Positions 27,801-36,213 of a stretch of DNA of 64,000 bases are shown piece by piece. The notes below the pieces were generated by a model. It had not been told where the DNA came from, made no database searches, and worked only from the letters and a program-made list of their open reading frames with translations. The position numbers and the translations under genes are program-made. Each line of letters begins with the position of its first letter. Position 1 is the stretch's first letter. Origin of the DNA: Capnocytophaga canimorsus (GTDB lineage Bacteria; Bacteroidota; Bacteroidia; Flavobacteriales; Flavobacteriaceae); contig NZ_CP022382.1 of assembly GCF_002302565.1 (NCBI RefSeq), positions 1,187,001-1,251,000 of the forward strand, given 5' to 3'.

Positions 27801-28281
27801 AAGTTACCCCTGAAGACCCTACCGTATTGATAGCAACCCCAGCCACTTTACCTTGTAAAGCATTAACAGGGTTTACCACATTCAAACGCCCAATCTCAGC
27901 AACATCTACTTTGGTAGTTGCGTACCCCACCGAACGAGCTTGTTTGTTAACCCCTAAAGCCGTAACCACAACCTCGCCAAGTTGCTCAGTTTCTTCCTTT
28001 AAAACAACATCCATTTTTGACCCTGTAACTTTTTTAGTTTGGGTAGCAAAGCCAATATATGAGAATTCAAGTACATCTCCTTGGTTGGCTTGCAGGGAAT
28101 ATTTCCCATCAAAATCAGTGGAAACTCCCTTTGAGGTATTTTTAACCACCACACTCACTCCTGGAAGCGGCATCCCCGACTCATCGGTTACCTGACCACT
28201 TACCATACGCACTTGTGCTAAAACGGACTGCATAAACACTCCCATAACAAGCATAAGTGCAACTAATAATTTTCTTTTCAT
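24880..28281 (-). CDS. SusC/RagA-family TonB-dependent outer-membrane transporter
   Basis: The 1133-residue protein has a signal peptide ending VLAQ, a carboxypeptidase-like regulatory domain (VSGQVTDESGMPLPGVSVVV to about residue 95), the plug domain with LNVVNPVNALQGKVAGV and ITVLKGAAATALYGSRGANGAI (about 215-235), and a 22-strand barrel to the C-terminal FNLTLRF. All these are diagnostic for SusC-type transporters, which import oligosaccharides or oligopeptides with TonB energy. The signature of SusC, GxLPGVxVxVKNTSKGVSTDFDG, is complete. It is the first gene of the pair; a -7-like TATCTTTG on the minus strand lies at 28327-28320, about 40 bases before the start. Confidence 0.95.
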   Translation of the reverse strand: MKRKLLVALMLVMGVFMQSVLAQVRMVSGQVTDESGMPLPGVSVVVKNTSKGVSTDFDGKYSLQANQGDVLEFSYIGFATQTKKVTGSKMDVVLKEETEQLGEVVVTALGVNKQARSVGYATTKVDVAEIGRLNVVNPVNALQGKVAGVAINTVGSSGVTSSSGITIRGAKSIDKNNSPIFVIDGMIIQEAVTGALSGTDWGSQLKNLNPADYESITVLKGAAATALYGSRGANGAIVIVSKGGKFGKQGLGIEMSHSVEMGDIYKSPIALQNVYGAGYPHNGYEGGFLGDGSLTRVALSFGPKMEGQLVNQYMPHGKATPFVPHPNNWRALYQSPINIQHNIAINGGGETSSFRLSYSYADNNGVFARNNFNRNTLAFKGLMKLNNVFSVEAGVNYAFSSAQNGGNQGAWNYGGNLPMMSTYYTPRNFDMATYQAIYRDPVTHAVETNSPWGTLRGYLHDRDLNLRKRYENSLLTNLTLRAEIAPWLTASVKGNYNYYGISTLDKTYGTGVDYGPTRTGSYSRGGNNSGSYNILGMLQSNDNKFNIAGEEFTFDAIVAAELYGNLESHSWSKSTKGGLVVPGVFAFSNSAETIIPNFTYTPRNNQTFGLSGILNFGWRDQLFLEITGRNDWLSTLTYPTYMNLGKNNYSVFYPSVNASYVFTESFNMPEWFSFGKIRASIAEVGLGTSAYATTRGFGVFSQSSQFDPNRNSVLVANPNLGTAWNADLKPEIQRSIEVGTDLRFFNERLNLDFTYYKTNTRNQILSIGAVAEAGATSQLINAGNIQNQGIEVQLEGTPIRTKDFRWTLGANFTKNKGKVVKLHDNVKEWKLLDGYDAGPEIWAYEGGDYGVITTIYNSASGSAIYRFNNPDNANDPRNGKPVITYIGRYGSPNPVYAYGYVTNQDKGKPERVVLGKVEADFYLSLNTSFSYKNFDFYALVDGRFGGNFFSHTHKYATGRGSAESTLRGRDREFGGIPRKNYKGETVYDAIMLDAVFDEGAKVPSASDPSKQIEVGGKTYAEALEAGIMPMMATSYYMFNYGWGGPNELNIQDNTWLMLREITLGYRLPEDICKKFGANYLRLGVTARNLGYLMNKLTDGLNPESVSSNNPLTPMDIGGAPFHRTYSFNLTLRF

Positions 28282-28460
28282 ACACTATCAAGTTAGTTAA
28301 TACTAAATTTTATTAAAGGCAAAGATAATAAAGTTTTCATTTGTTTATATTTTTTTAACATAAATGCGTTTCTTGCAATACATAAGGCATTACATTGGGT
28401 AAAAACTACTTTTAAACTGAATTCAAACAAAAATTATTAAAAAATCTTTTGTTTTTTAGA

Positions 28461-29618
28461 TTAAAATCGGTTCTTATTTTTAGCTCCTTCATACATTTTG
28501 TAATTCAAAAAGCGACTTTCCAACTTTCCATTAAAGAGTTTTATCTTACGTGAGGGACGAAGCCCAACATATTTGATCGCTTCCAAATTAGAAGTAATAA
28601 ACCAAGCATCCGTGTTAGGGTAACCATTTTTCAAAGTATTGCCAAGTGTTTCGTAGAATTTAGGGATATCTACTTGCAAACGTTCTCCATAAGGCGGATT
28701 AAAAACCATATGTAACTTTCTTTGTTTATCTTGTTTTTGGGTTTCAAAAAAGTTCTTTTGTACTACCTCTATATAATCAGAAAGACTGGCATTCTTCAAA
28801 TTATCCTTAGCTTTAACCACCGCCGAAGGTGCCTTGTCGTATCCTAAAATCTGATAGTGAAATTCTTTTGTTTTTTTAAGGCAACTCTCAAAAATCGTAT
28901 CAAACAAATCAGCATCAAAATCTTTCCATTTTTCAAAGGCAAATTCTTTTCTATGAATATTAGCTGGAATATTACAAGCTATCATCGCTGCTTCAATAAG
29001 TAGTGTTCCGCTCCCACACATCGGGTCTAGAAAATCACATTGCCCTTCCCAGCCACTCATCATAAGCATACCCGCCGCCAAAACCTCGTTAATCGGAGCA
29101 ATATTGGTCGCTGAACGATATCCGCGATGGTGTAACGACTCACCAGAGCTATCTAATGAAATAATTACATCGTTTTTTTGAATATGAATATGTATTTGCA
29201 AGTCCGGATGCAACACATCCACACTGGGTCGCCTACCTTGTTGAGCCCGAAATTTATCTACTATAGCATCCTTAGCCCGAAGTGCAACATATTGCGAATG
29301 ATTAAAAAGCTCCGTCTGTAGTGTAGCTGTAATGGCAAAGGTTTGATTCACTTCTAAGAAAGAATACCAATGAAAATCATATATTTTTCGGTAGTAATCG
29401 TGTTCATTTCGAATTTTAAACTGAGTTATTGGCTTCAATATTTTTAAAGCGGTACGTAAAGACAAATTGGCTTTATACATAAAGCCTTTATCACCTTCAA
29501 ACGACACACTGCGTACACCTTTTTGCACATTTACCGCTCCTATTTTTTTGAGTTCTGTAGCCAAAACATCTTCAAAACCGAAAAATGTTTTTGCAACCAT
29601 AGAAAAATTCTGCTTCAT
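28461..29618 (-). CDS. THUMP-domain RNA methyltransferase (RlmL-N/YpsC-like)
   Basis: The 385-residue enzyme has an N-terminal ferredoxin-like/THUMP region (residues ~1-150, with FGFEDVLATELKKIGA) and a Rossmann methyltransferase domain with DPMCGSGTLLIEAAMIA (SAM motif, ~198-214) and the catalytic NPPYGERL near residue 305. These features define the UPF0020 family that makes m2G in 23S rRNA (RlmL N-terminal half, position 2445) or related sites. The C-terminal RlmK half of the gamma-proteobacterial fusion is absent, as is usual outside that group. The preferred target cannot be determined from sequence. The gene stands alone upstream of the SusC gene in opposite orientation to the ZIP gene. 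Confidence 0.88.
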   Translation of the reverse strand: MKQNFSMVAKTFFGFEDVLATELKKIGAVNVQKGVRSVSFEGDKGFMYKANLSLRTALKILKPITQFKIRNEHDYYRKIYDFHWYSFLEVNQTFAITATLQTELFNHSQYVALRAKDAIVDKFRAQQGRRPSVDVLHPDLQIHIHIQKNDVIISLDSSGESLHHRGYRSATNIAPINEVLAAGMLMMSGWEGQCDFLDPMCGSGTLLIEAAMIACNIPANIHRKEFAFEKWKDFDADLFDTIFESCLKKTKEFHYQILGYDKAPSAVVKAKDNLKNASLSDYIEVVQKNFFETQKQDKQRKLHMVFNPPYGERLQVDIPKFYETLGNTLKNGYPNTDAWFITSNLEAIKYVGLRPSRKIKLFNGKLESRFLNYKMYEGAKNKNRF

Positions 29619-29639
29619 AAATAGAATATAATTTTTTTG

Positions 29640-30013
29640 AATTTATCATTTATTTTCATATTTGTACTTTTGTCTTGAAACAAAAGTACCAAAAATTCAA
29701 GGCTGTGGATACTCCGCTAAAAATCAAATCATTTCGCTGAAAACCTCCAAACTCGCTAACGCTCAAACAGTGGAGATTTTCTACGCTCCATTCATTGATT
29801 TTCTTAACGCTTCGTCTCCAATGCCAGTAAAATTGTGACAACAAAAAATTCAAAATCAAGGCTTAACTACAAAATCAAATATGTATTTAAGTGATGACCC
29901 TATAATTTTTTTACGATTTACAAAATTAGACAATAAATTTTTTGAAACTCTCAATTATCCTAGCTATTTTTCAAAATGTACTTTATACTATTGTCTTTCT
30001 ATGCTTTTTATTG
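29640..30013. other. Gene-free stretch with probable interspersed repeat
   Basis: Between the methyltransferase start and the ZIP gene lie ~460 bases without a convincing gene. It begins with a phrase CTTGAAACAAAAGTACCAAA (29673-29692) and TTCAAGGC, and ends with AAAATCAAGGC near 29854, a phrasing that recurs as dispersed repeats in Bacteroidota (recalled, not searched). Short ORFs here (for example 29656-29859) have no recognisable protein character. Confidence 0.4.
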
Positions 30014-30021
30014 TATTTTTG
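29991..30021 (+). promoter_or_regulatory. Promoter of ZIP transporter gene
   Basis: TTG at 29991-29993 and TATTTTTG at 30014-30021 are 20 bases apart, a good Bacteroidota promoter. The start codon follows 57 bases after the -7 element. Confidence 0.6.
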
Positions 30022-30078
30022 CACACTGTTTTTCTTTTTAGAAAACCCTGTTTTTCAGTTTATTATTAAAAGTCAAAA

Positions 30079-30771
30079 ATGAATTATATTTTACCTTTTT
30101 CTGCCGTGGTTATTGGCTTTTTATTAGCCGTATTTTTCAAACCCAAAGAAAACAAATACGTAAAGCTATTACTCTCTTTTAGTGGGGCTTATCTTTTAGG
30201 ACTTACCGTTTTCACGCTACTACCAGAGGTTTATCACTTACACGGCGAACACAACCATAACGCTTTAAAACACACTGGTACCTTTATCCTTTTAGGGATT
30301 TTGTTGCAAATTGTATTAGAATTTTTCTCACAAGGTGCTGAGCACGGTCACATTCACACACATTCGCATACTCAAAAATCCTTCCCTATAGCGCTTTTCA
30401 TTAGTTTAAGCACTCACTCACTTTTAGAAGGATTTCCCCTAACTCACAGCCACGAATTGGTGTACGGAATTTTCGTACATAAATTACCTATTGCTTTCGT
30501 TTTGAGTGCTTTTTTCATCAATACAGGAGTCTCAAAATTAAAAACAGCTGGGTTTTTATTTCTCTTTGGGTTAATGACCCCTCTTGGAACATTTTTGAGC
30601 GATTATGTTCCGTTTTTAGCCAACTACCACACCGAACTTTCGGCAATGGTTATCGGTATTTTTCTACACATTTCAACAATGATTCTTTTTGAAAGTGCTG
30701 AAGGACATAAATTTAACAGTTTTAAAATGATGAGTATCCTTTTAGGATTTCTAATTGCTTATTTTACGTAA
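30079..30771 (+). CDS. ZIP-family divalent metal transporter
   Basis: The 230-residue inner-membrane protein has about eight hydrophobic segments. A histidine-rich loop (HLHGEHNHN near 54-64 and HGHIHTHSHTQ near 93-103) and the two signature metal-binding helices, STHSLLEGFPL near residue 111 and GIFVHKLPIAFVLSAFF near 128, identify it as a ZIP protein. ZIP carriers take up Zn2+ or related divalent metals into the cytoplasm. No Zur/Fur box could be assigned. It shares a strand with the DUF4268 gene 11 bases downstream and probably a transcript. Confidence 0.88.
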   Translation: MNYILPFSAVVIGFLLAVFFKPKENKYVKLLLSFSGAYLLGLTVFTLLPEVYHLHGEHNHNALKHTGTFILLGILLQIVLEFFSQGAEHGHIHTHSHTQKSFPIALFISLSTHSLLEGFPLTHSHELVYGIFVHKLPIAFVLSAFFINTGVSKLKTAGFLFLFGLMTPLGTFLSDYVPFLANYHTELSAMVIGIFLHISTMILFESAEGHKFNSFKMMSILLGFLIAYFT

Positions 30772-30782
30772 AAAACCAAAGT

Positions 30783-31220
30783 ATGTTTTCAAAACAAGAA
30801 TCGAAACAATTACGAGAAACTTTTTGGATTTCCTTCGGGAAGTCTTTCCCTCGAAAATGGATACTTTACGATACGAAAATTAAAGATTTCAGCTTCAAAT
30901 TTTATTTCGACACCAAAAAAGCAATGGTTGTTCTTGACATTGAAGATGATAACCTTGAAAACCGTATCTTTTACTACGAAAAATTAGTAGCTCTAAAAAA
31001 CATATTATTGACGGATTTCCTCCCTCAAGCCGTTTTTGAAGATTCTTGTATTCTAGACAATGAGAAGGAAATCAGCCGAATATCTGTACTTAAAGAAAAT
31101 GTTTCCATTCACAATAAAAACACTTGGCGTGAAACGATGGAATTTTTCTATGAAACGATGGATAAGTTTGAAGCTTTTTGGTTTGAATATGAAGACTATA
31201 TAAAGGAAAAGGAACTATAA
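30783..31220 (+). CDS. DUF4268 family protein
   Basis: This 145-residue soluble protein fits the DUF4268 family: SKQESKQLRETFWISFGKSF at the start, the segment FKFYFDTKKAMVVLDIE near residue 40, and aromatic WFEYEDYIKEKEL at the end. The fold of the family resembles a restriction-endonuclease-like or nucleotide-related helper domain and its function is not known. It has no signal peptide. Its stop overlaps the convergent thrA stop by six bases. Confidence 0.7.
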   Translation: MFSKQESKQLRETFWISFGKSFPRKWILYDTKIKDFSFKFYFDTKKAMVVLDIEDDNLENRIFYYEKLVALKNILLTDFLPQAVFEDSCILDNEKEISRISVLKENVSIHNKNTWRETMEFFYETMDKFEAFWFEYEDYIKEKEL

Positions 31221-33632
31221 AGTTCCTCTTTCCACCAGTCGTAATATATCTCCGAATATGCCTCGTGCTGTTACGGCGGCTCCAGCTCCAGCTCCTTGAA
31301 TTACGATAGGGTGATTTCCGTATGATTCGGTATAAATCTCAAAAATAGAATCGGCCCCCTTTACCTGCCCCAACGCACTTTCTTTCGGAACGGAAACTAA
31401 CTTCACTTCAAGACGAGAAGTTTGAGTTTGACTTAAATTTCCGTGCAGGTCACCCACATATCTCAAAACGTGATTAGGTTCTTGATTCCGTTTAATCTTC
31501 TGAAATTCAACATCAAATTCATTCAACCGAGATAAAAAATCAGCTACGCTTCCTTGACGTAAATGCTCTGGAATTAAATTTTGGATAGTTATTTCATCAA
31601 ATTCATTCTCCAAATCCAGTTCACGTGCCAGAATAAGTAATTTTCGCCCGACGTCATTTCCACAAAGGTCTTCACGTGGGTCAGGCTCGGTATAGCCACT
31701 ATCGATGGCGGTTTGAAGCACCTGACTGAAAGGTTGGTCGCTGTCCGAAAACGTATTGAACAGATAGCTAAGTGTTCCAGAAAATATTCCCTTAATACGT
31801 GTAATGTTTTCTCCAGAGAGATGCAGTAATTTAATGGTGTCAATCAACGGAAGCCCTGCTCCAACATTGGTTTCATACAAGTATTGCTTTTGATTATCTC
31901 TAAGTACTTGTCTTAATTTCTGATAGAAATCATACGAAACCGTATTGGCTATTTTATTTGCTGAAACTAAGTCAAATCCATTCTCAATGAGCGGAATATA
32001 ATTTTCTACAAATGTTTTACTTGCAGTTGCATCTACCGCAATTAAATTTTCAAGATGATGTTTTTTAACAAAATTGAAGATGTCTTCCAGTTGATATTGT
32101 TTACCGAGAGTTTCAAAATTTTGATATTCATCAGAAGTAATTCCCTTCGGATTGAAAAGACATTGGCTCGAATTTGCTACTGTAACAATTCGCAAACTAA
32201 TGTTCTTTCTTGACAATATAGACTCTTGAGCGTCAAATATTTGCTTCACAAGTGTTCCGCCTACGGTTCCTCTTCCGAAAATTACCAAATTCACTCGTTT
32301 TGAAATTGAAAAAATTTCACCGTGGATAACATTTAAAGCCTTCTGTAACTGATGATTATACACTACCACGCTCACATTATTTCCAGTGACAGCATTATTG
32401 ATTAAAAGTGGGGTTATTTGATTACGAATCAACGCATTGTAAGGCTTATGAAAAGTTGCCATATCTTGCCCCACGATAGAAATTACTCCCACATTTTTCA
32501 CCACAGAAACTTCACTTACATCTTTGGTATAAAAGTCGGACTCGAACTCTTCCTCCAAAGCTTTTTTGGCTTTTTCAGCATCTTGATTTGCCACCAAAAA
32601 ACCAATTCCACGCTCCGACGAACCCTGAGAAATGATGCTCACACTGATATTGCGTTGTGCTAAAGCCCTGAAAATCCGAGCATCAACCCCAACCTGTCCC
32701 AGCAATCCTCTTCCTTCGAGAATTACCAACGCATTTCCTTCCAAAACCGATAACGAACGTATGCCCTTTTCAGCAGTTTGCGAATGAATCAATGTTCCAG
32801 CATCATCAGCGTTAAACGTGTTGAGAATACGAAGTGGAATATCTTTGGAAATCAACGGAATAATTGTTTTGGCGTGTAGAATCGTGGCACCAAAATTTGC
32901 TAATTCATTGGCTTCCTGATAGGATAAATGGCGAATGATTTGAGCCTCCGAAACCCAATCAGGATTAGCCGTATATATCCCGTTCACGTGTGTAAAGTTC
33001 TGTAATTCTTCCGCTTGGAGAAAATTCGCAAATAAAGCCGCCGAATAATTGCTTCCGTTACGTCCTAAAGTAGTGGTTTCGCCCTTTTCGGTTGCTGCGA
33101 TAAATCCAGTGACTACCGCAACTGCTCTCTTAGGAAGTTGCTCAAAAAAAGTTTGGGTTTTCTGCTGAGAAATTGCCTCCTTTACTTGGGCATTTCCAAA
33201 ATGGTCGTCGCTTACCAGAAGTTTTCTACTATCTACAAAAACAGCGTTAATTCCTCTCTTTTCAAGAAGATAAGTAACCAATTTTGCCGAAATGATTTCG
33301 CCTTGAGCCACGATTTGGTCTTTGATTTTATCGCTGTAATCTCCTAAAAGTGACACCCCTTCAAAAAGTTTTTCAAGTAAGGCAAATTCCTCTGGAAAAT
33401 CCAAATCATAGGCTTTTTGATAGGTTTTAAAATCTTCAAAAATAGGAAGATATGACTCTCCTGAGGTGGCTTTTTCCAATATCGCTAACAAATCATCTGT
33501 GGCATTTCCTCGTGCTGAAACTACCAAAGCAATATGTTCGCCTTTGTTTATTTTTTGTTCGACGATTTCAAGCACGGTTTCCAGCCCCTTGCCGTTAGCC
33601 AATGATTTTCCTCCAAATTTTAATATTTTCAT
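31215..33632 (-). CDS. thrA: Bifunctional aspartokinase / homoserine dehydrogenase
   Basis: The 805-residue ThrA-type enzyme catalyses the first and third steps of the aspartate pathway toward threonine and methionine. Residues 1-280 form the aspartokinase (start KILKFGGKSLANGKGL, then TTLGRNGSNYSA), 300-450 the ACT regulatory domains, and 455-805 the homoserine dehydrogenase with the Rossmann motif LVIFGRGTVGGTLVKQI. The usual KFGGTS is KFGGKS here; I believe this is normal in Flavobacteriia. Domains are intact and in the usual order. It starts 11 bases after metX ends and is the last gene of the metY-metX-thrA operon, so the attenuator upstream of metY probably controls it too. The 3' end overlaps DUF4268 by six bases. 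Confidence 0.95.
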   Translation of the reverse strand: MKILKFGGKSLANGKGLETVLEIVEQKINKGEHIALVVSARGNATDDLLAILEKATSGESYLPIFEDFKTYQKAYDLDFPEEFALLEKLFEGVSLLGDYSDKIKDQIVAQGEIISAKLVTYLLEKRGINAVFVDSRKLLVSDDHFGNAQVKEAISQQKTQTFFEQLPKRAVAVVTGFIAATEKGETTTLGRNGSNYSAALFANFLQAEELQNFTHVNGIYTANPDWVSEAQIIRHLSYQEANELANFGATILHAKTIIPLISKDIPLRILNTFNADDAGTLIHSQTAEKGIRSLSVLEGNALVILEGRGLLGQVGVDARIFRALAQRNISVSIISQGSSERGIGFLVANQDAEKAKKALEEEFESDFYTKDVSEVSVVKNVGVISIVGQDMATFHKPYNALIRNQITPLLINNAVTGNNVSVVVYNHQLQKALNVIHGEIFSISKRVNLVIFGRGTVGGTLVKQIFDAQESILSRKNISLRIVTVANSSQCLFNPKGITSDEYQNFETLGKQYQLEDIFNFVKKHHLENLIAVDATASKTFVENYIPLIENGFDLVSANKIANTVSYDFYQKLRQVLRDNQKQYLYETNVGAGLPLIDTIKLLHLSGENITRIKGIFSGTLSYLFNTFSDSDQPFSQVLQTAIDSGYTEPDPREDLCGNDVGRKLLILARELDLENEFDEITIQNLIPEHLRQGSVADFLSRLNEFDVEFQKIKRNQEPNHVLRYVGDLHGNLSQTQTSRLEVKLVSVPKESALGQVKGADSIFEIYTESYGNHPIVIQGAGAGAAVTARGIFGDILRLVERGTL

Positions 33633-33643
33633 TGTATTGATTC

Positions 33644-34609
33644 TTAAATTATAGTTCTTAAAATTTTATCTAACTGCTGATATTCAATCAAAAACGCATC
33701 GTGTCCGTGAATGGAATCGATTTCGTGATAGGTGGCTTTCTTACCCATTTTCTGTAAAACAGCGTAAGTCTGCCGATTTTCCTCAGGAACAAAGTACAAA
33801 TCTGAATTTGTGCCAATAATGTGAATTTCTGTCTGAACGTCTTTCATTACACTTTCAAAACTCGTTCTTCCTTCAGCGATATCAATTGTTTTTACCAACT
33901 GATTCATAAGCTTATAGGCGGAAAGTGTGAAACGTTTTTCCAATTTTTCACCGTGATGCAAAAGCCAAGTTTCTACATTACGAAGCGGTAGTTTCTCAAA
34001 ATTAAAACTACGTTCAAACTTCATTTTGAAGGATTGAGGAGAACGATAACAAAGCATTGCGTGTAAACGAGCGTCGTGCAGTGGGTTGGCTGAATTTTGT
34101 AAAATAGACTCCTGAATGAGACTATTTGCAATAATCCAATCCGATGATTTCCAGTCGGTTGCTACTGCTATCAAATGACTGAACAAATTGGGGACAAGAG
34201 CAATCATTTCCCAAGCGATGCCTCCACCCACTGAATTCCCGACAAGAGCAAAAACTTGTTCAATATGTAACGATTTCAGTCCCAGTAAAAAAAGTCGAGC
34301 CACATCACGTGCTATCCACTCTTTTGGATTTTCAATAAAAAATGAATTTTTATACCCGTTACCTGGAATATCAAAAACCAAAACACTATACTGCTGAGTA
34401 TCAATAGGTCTCCCCTTGCCTACGGCCTCGTTCCACCAACCATTTTCGCCCGTAACTTGCGAATTTCCTGTAAGTGCGTGATTGACCACTATTAGAGGGG
34501 CTTCTCCTAATTTTTTTCCAAAAACTTGATACTGCAAGTGAATTTTCGGATATTTCCCTCCCGAAAGCGTTTCAAAATTCGATATTTCTATGTAAGGAAG
34601 GCTTGACAT
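33644..34609 (-). CDS. metX: Homoserine O-acetyltransferase-like alpha/beta hydrolase
   Basis: MetX acylates homoserine with acetyl-CoA or succinyl-CoA. The protein is 321 residues, shorter than many MetX (350-380), but the catalytic layout is there: VVNHALTGNSQVTG (oxyanion region), the nucleophile Ser126 in VGNSVGGGIAWEM, the aspartate in NSDLYFVPEENRQ near 287, and HGHDAFLIEY near 305, the classical MetX C-terminal block. The serine motif is GNSVGG instead of GGSMGG. Short, divergent MetX of this kind are usual in Bacteroidota. Lying between metY and thrA, it logically supplies O-acylhomoserine to MetY. Which acyl donor is used is unknown. Confidence 0.85.
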   Translation of the reverse strand: MSSLPYIEISNFETLSGGKYPKIHLQYQVFGKKLGEAPLIVVNHALTGNSQVTGENGWWNEAVGKGRPIDTQQYSVLVFDIPGNGYKNSFFIENPKEWIARDVARLFLLGLKSLHIEQVFALVGNSVGGGIAWEMIALVPNLFSHLIAVATDWKSSDWIIANSLIQESILQNSANPLHDARLHAMLCYRSPQSFKMKFERSFNFEKLPLRNVETWLLHHGEKLEKRFTLSAYKLMNQLVKTIDIAEGRTSFESVMKDVQTEIHIIGTNSDLYFVPEENRQTYAVLQKMGKKATYHEIDSIHGHDAFLIEYQQLDKILRTII

Positions 34610-34736
34610 TTTTTAATTTTTAGATTTCATACACTAATGAATACTTTTTCAACTGAATTTCTGTCGGTTACAAAACTTTCAAGCAAAAAATCTATATTTT
34701 GACATCAGAAATACAACTGATAACCAACAACTAACA

Positions 34737-36011
34737 CTAATTACTTGTAAAAGCAGCCTTTAAATCAGCTTTTAAATCTTCGATATCTTCCAAACCTACA
34801 GAAAGACGAATCAAATCAGGGGTTACTCCCGTTAATCGTTGTGATTCTTCGCTAAGTTGCTGATGTGTAGTACTTGCAGGATGAATTATCAGCGATTTGG
34901 TATCACCTAAATTCGCCAAAAGAGAAATGATTTTAACATTATCCACCGTTTTTTTCGCTCCTTCATACCCTGATTTCAATCCAAAAGTTAGCAAACCACT
35001 TTGTCCGTTAGGTAAATACTTGTCTGCTAAAGATTTATATGAACTATTTTCCAAACCTGGATAATTTACCCAAGCTACTTCGGGTTGCTGTGAAAGCCAT
35101 TTTGCCAAAGCTAAAGTATTTTCGCTATGTCGTTTTATTCTGATTTCCAGCGTTTCCAAACCTTGAAGAATTTGAAAAGCGTTAAACGGGCTAAGTGCAG
35201 CTCCAAAATCACGAAGCCCCTCAATTCTCACCTTAGCGATGAAAGCCAAGTTTCCTAAGGCTTCGTGCAAAACTAATCCGTGATAACCTGCTGAAGGTTC
35301 GGTAAATTCAGGAAATTTTCCGCTACTCCAATCAAAGTTTCCACCATCAATGATAGCTCCACCAAGTGCCGTTCCATTTCCAGCAATATACTTTGTTAAT
35401 GAATGGATTACAATATTCGCTCCATATTTAATCGGATTAAGTAAAGCAGGAGATGCTACTGTATTATCAGCAATTAGCGGAATATTATACTTTTGAGCGA
35501 TTTTGGCAATAGCTTCAATATCAAGCACATCTAATTTTGGATTTCCCAATGTTTCGATAAAAATACATTTGGTATTTTCCTGAATTGCTTTTTCAAAATT
35601 TTGCGGATTTTGTGGGTCAACAAAAGTGGTCGTAATGCCCAATCGTGGCAACGTAACATTCAACAAATTGTAGGTTCCTCCGTATAAACTATTAGACGAA
35701 ACGATATGGTCACCTACCCGTAATAGGGTTAAAAATGTAGTAGAAAGGGCCGCCGTTCCTGATGCGGTAACTACTGCCCCAACACCTCCTTCTAAGGCTG
35801 CCAAACGTTGCTCCAAAATATCGTTAGTAGGATTGTTCAATCGGGTATAGATATATCCTGCTTCCGAAAGATTGAATCGGGCAGCAGCTTGATCGCTATT
35901 TTCAAAAACATACGAAACGGTTTGATAAATCGGGATAGCTCTGTTTCCACCGTGTTGTTTAACATCATATCCTGCGTGTAGTGCCTGTGTAGCTGGTTTA
36001 AATTTACTCAT
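34737..36011 (-). CDS. metY: O-acetylhomoserine sulfhydrylase
   Basis: This 424-residue PLP enzyme of the Cys/Met metabolism class makes homocysteine from O-acetylhomoserine and sulfide. The N-terminal FKPATQALHAGYDVKQHGGNRAIPIYQTVSY is diagnostic of MetY, as are IYTRLNNPTNDILEQRLAALEGG (phosphate-binding Tyr/Arg) and VIHSLTKYIAGNGTALGG with the Schiff-base lysine near residue 208. The long 5' leader contains a Met-rich short ORF and a terminator hairpin ending 57 bases before the start, suggesting attenuation. Gap to metX is 127 bases with no visible hairpin. Confidence 0.95.
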   Translation of the reverse strand: MSKFKPATQALHAGYDVKQHGGNRAIPIYQTVSYVFENSDQAAARFNLSEAGYIYTRLNNPTNDILEQRLAALEGGVGAVVTASGTAALSTTFLTLLRVGDHIVSSNSLYGGTYNLLNVTLPRLGITTTFVDPQNPQNFEKAIQENTKCIFIETLGNPKLDVLDIEAIAKIAQKYNIPLIADNTVASPALLNPIKYGANIVIHSLTKYIAGNGTALGGAIIDGGNFDWSSGKFPEFTEPSAGYHGLVLHEALGNLAFIAKVRIEGLRDFGAALSPFNAFQILQGLETLEIRIKRHSENTLALAKWLSQQPEVAWVNYPGLENSSYKSLADKYLPNGQSGLLTFGLKSGYEGAKKTVDNVKIISLLANLGDTKSLIIHPASTTHQQLSEESQRLTGVTPDLIRLSVGLEDIEDLKADLKAAFTSN

Positions 36012-36067
36012 AATTTCTTCTTTTTTACAATTTATAATTAACTAAGATTTTTCTATTTCTTTGATAC

Positions 36068-36097
36068 AAAAAAAACCTCTACATAAGCAGAGGTTTT
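36068..36097 (-). terminator. Terminator of the methionine attenuator
   Basis: On the minus strand AAAACCTCT (36097-36089) pairs with AGAGGTTTT (36080-36072) over an 8-base loop, followed by a run of T up to 36068 (eight T in all). The 5' arm with the adjoining loop bases contains CTCTGC (36092-36087), complementary to GCAGAG (36139-36134) inside the leader ORF, a possible antiterminator. Confidence 0.85.
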
Positions 36098-36118
36098 ATT
36101 CGAATTTTATATTTCACT

Positions 36119-36193
36119 TTACAAAACGAATAACTCTGCCGAATTTTCTCCGCACATCATCATAGACATCATTTTAAAAGTATATTTTTTCAT
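36119..36193 (-). CDS. Met-rich leader peptide (24 aa) of metYX-thrA
   Basis: On the minus strand an ORF from ATG at 36193 to TAA at 36119 encodes 24 residues, beginning MKKYTFK and continuing MMSMMMCGENSAELFVL. Five methionines within six residues after the first seven, only ~14 bases after the predicted transcription start, and a terminator 22 bases past the stop are the arrangement of an amino-acid attenuator leader. A ribosome stalled at the Met run would leave the downstream GCAGAG (36139-36134) free to pair with the terminator arm; a ribosome reaching the stop would cover it. The coding role is inferred from layout, not from homology. The ORF is far too short for usual gene finders. Confidence 0.8.
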   Translation of the reverse strand: MKKYTFKMMSMMMCGENSAELFVL

Positions 36194-36213
36194 TACATCA
36201 ATTTTTAACGGTG

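Noticed and set aside
29656..29859. 67-residue ORF in the gap before the ZIP gene
   Set aside because: It overlaps the repeat-like words and has no protein-like character or start context.
31215..33632. Frameshift or damage in aspartokinase because KFGGTS reads KFGGKS
   Set aside because: The single substitution is accompanied by an otherwise complete kinase domain, and I believe this form is usual in Flavobacteriia.
36011..36193. SAM riboswitch in front of metY
   Set aside because: I could not fit SAM-I, SAM-II or related consensus bases; the Met-rich ORF with terminator explains the leader better.
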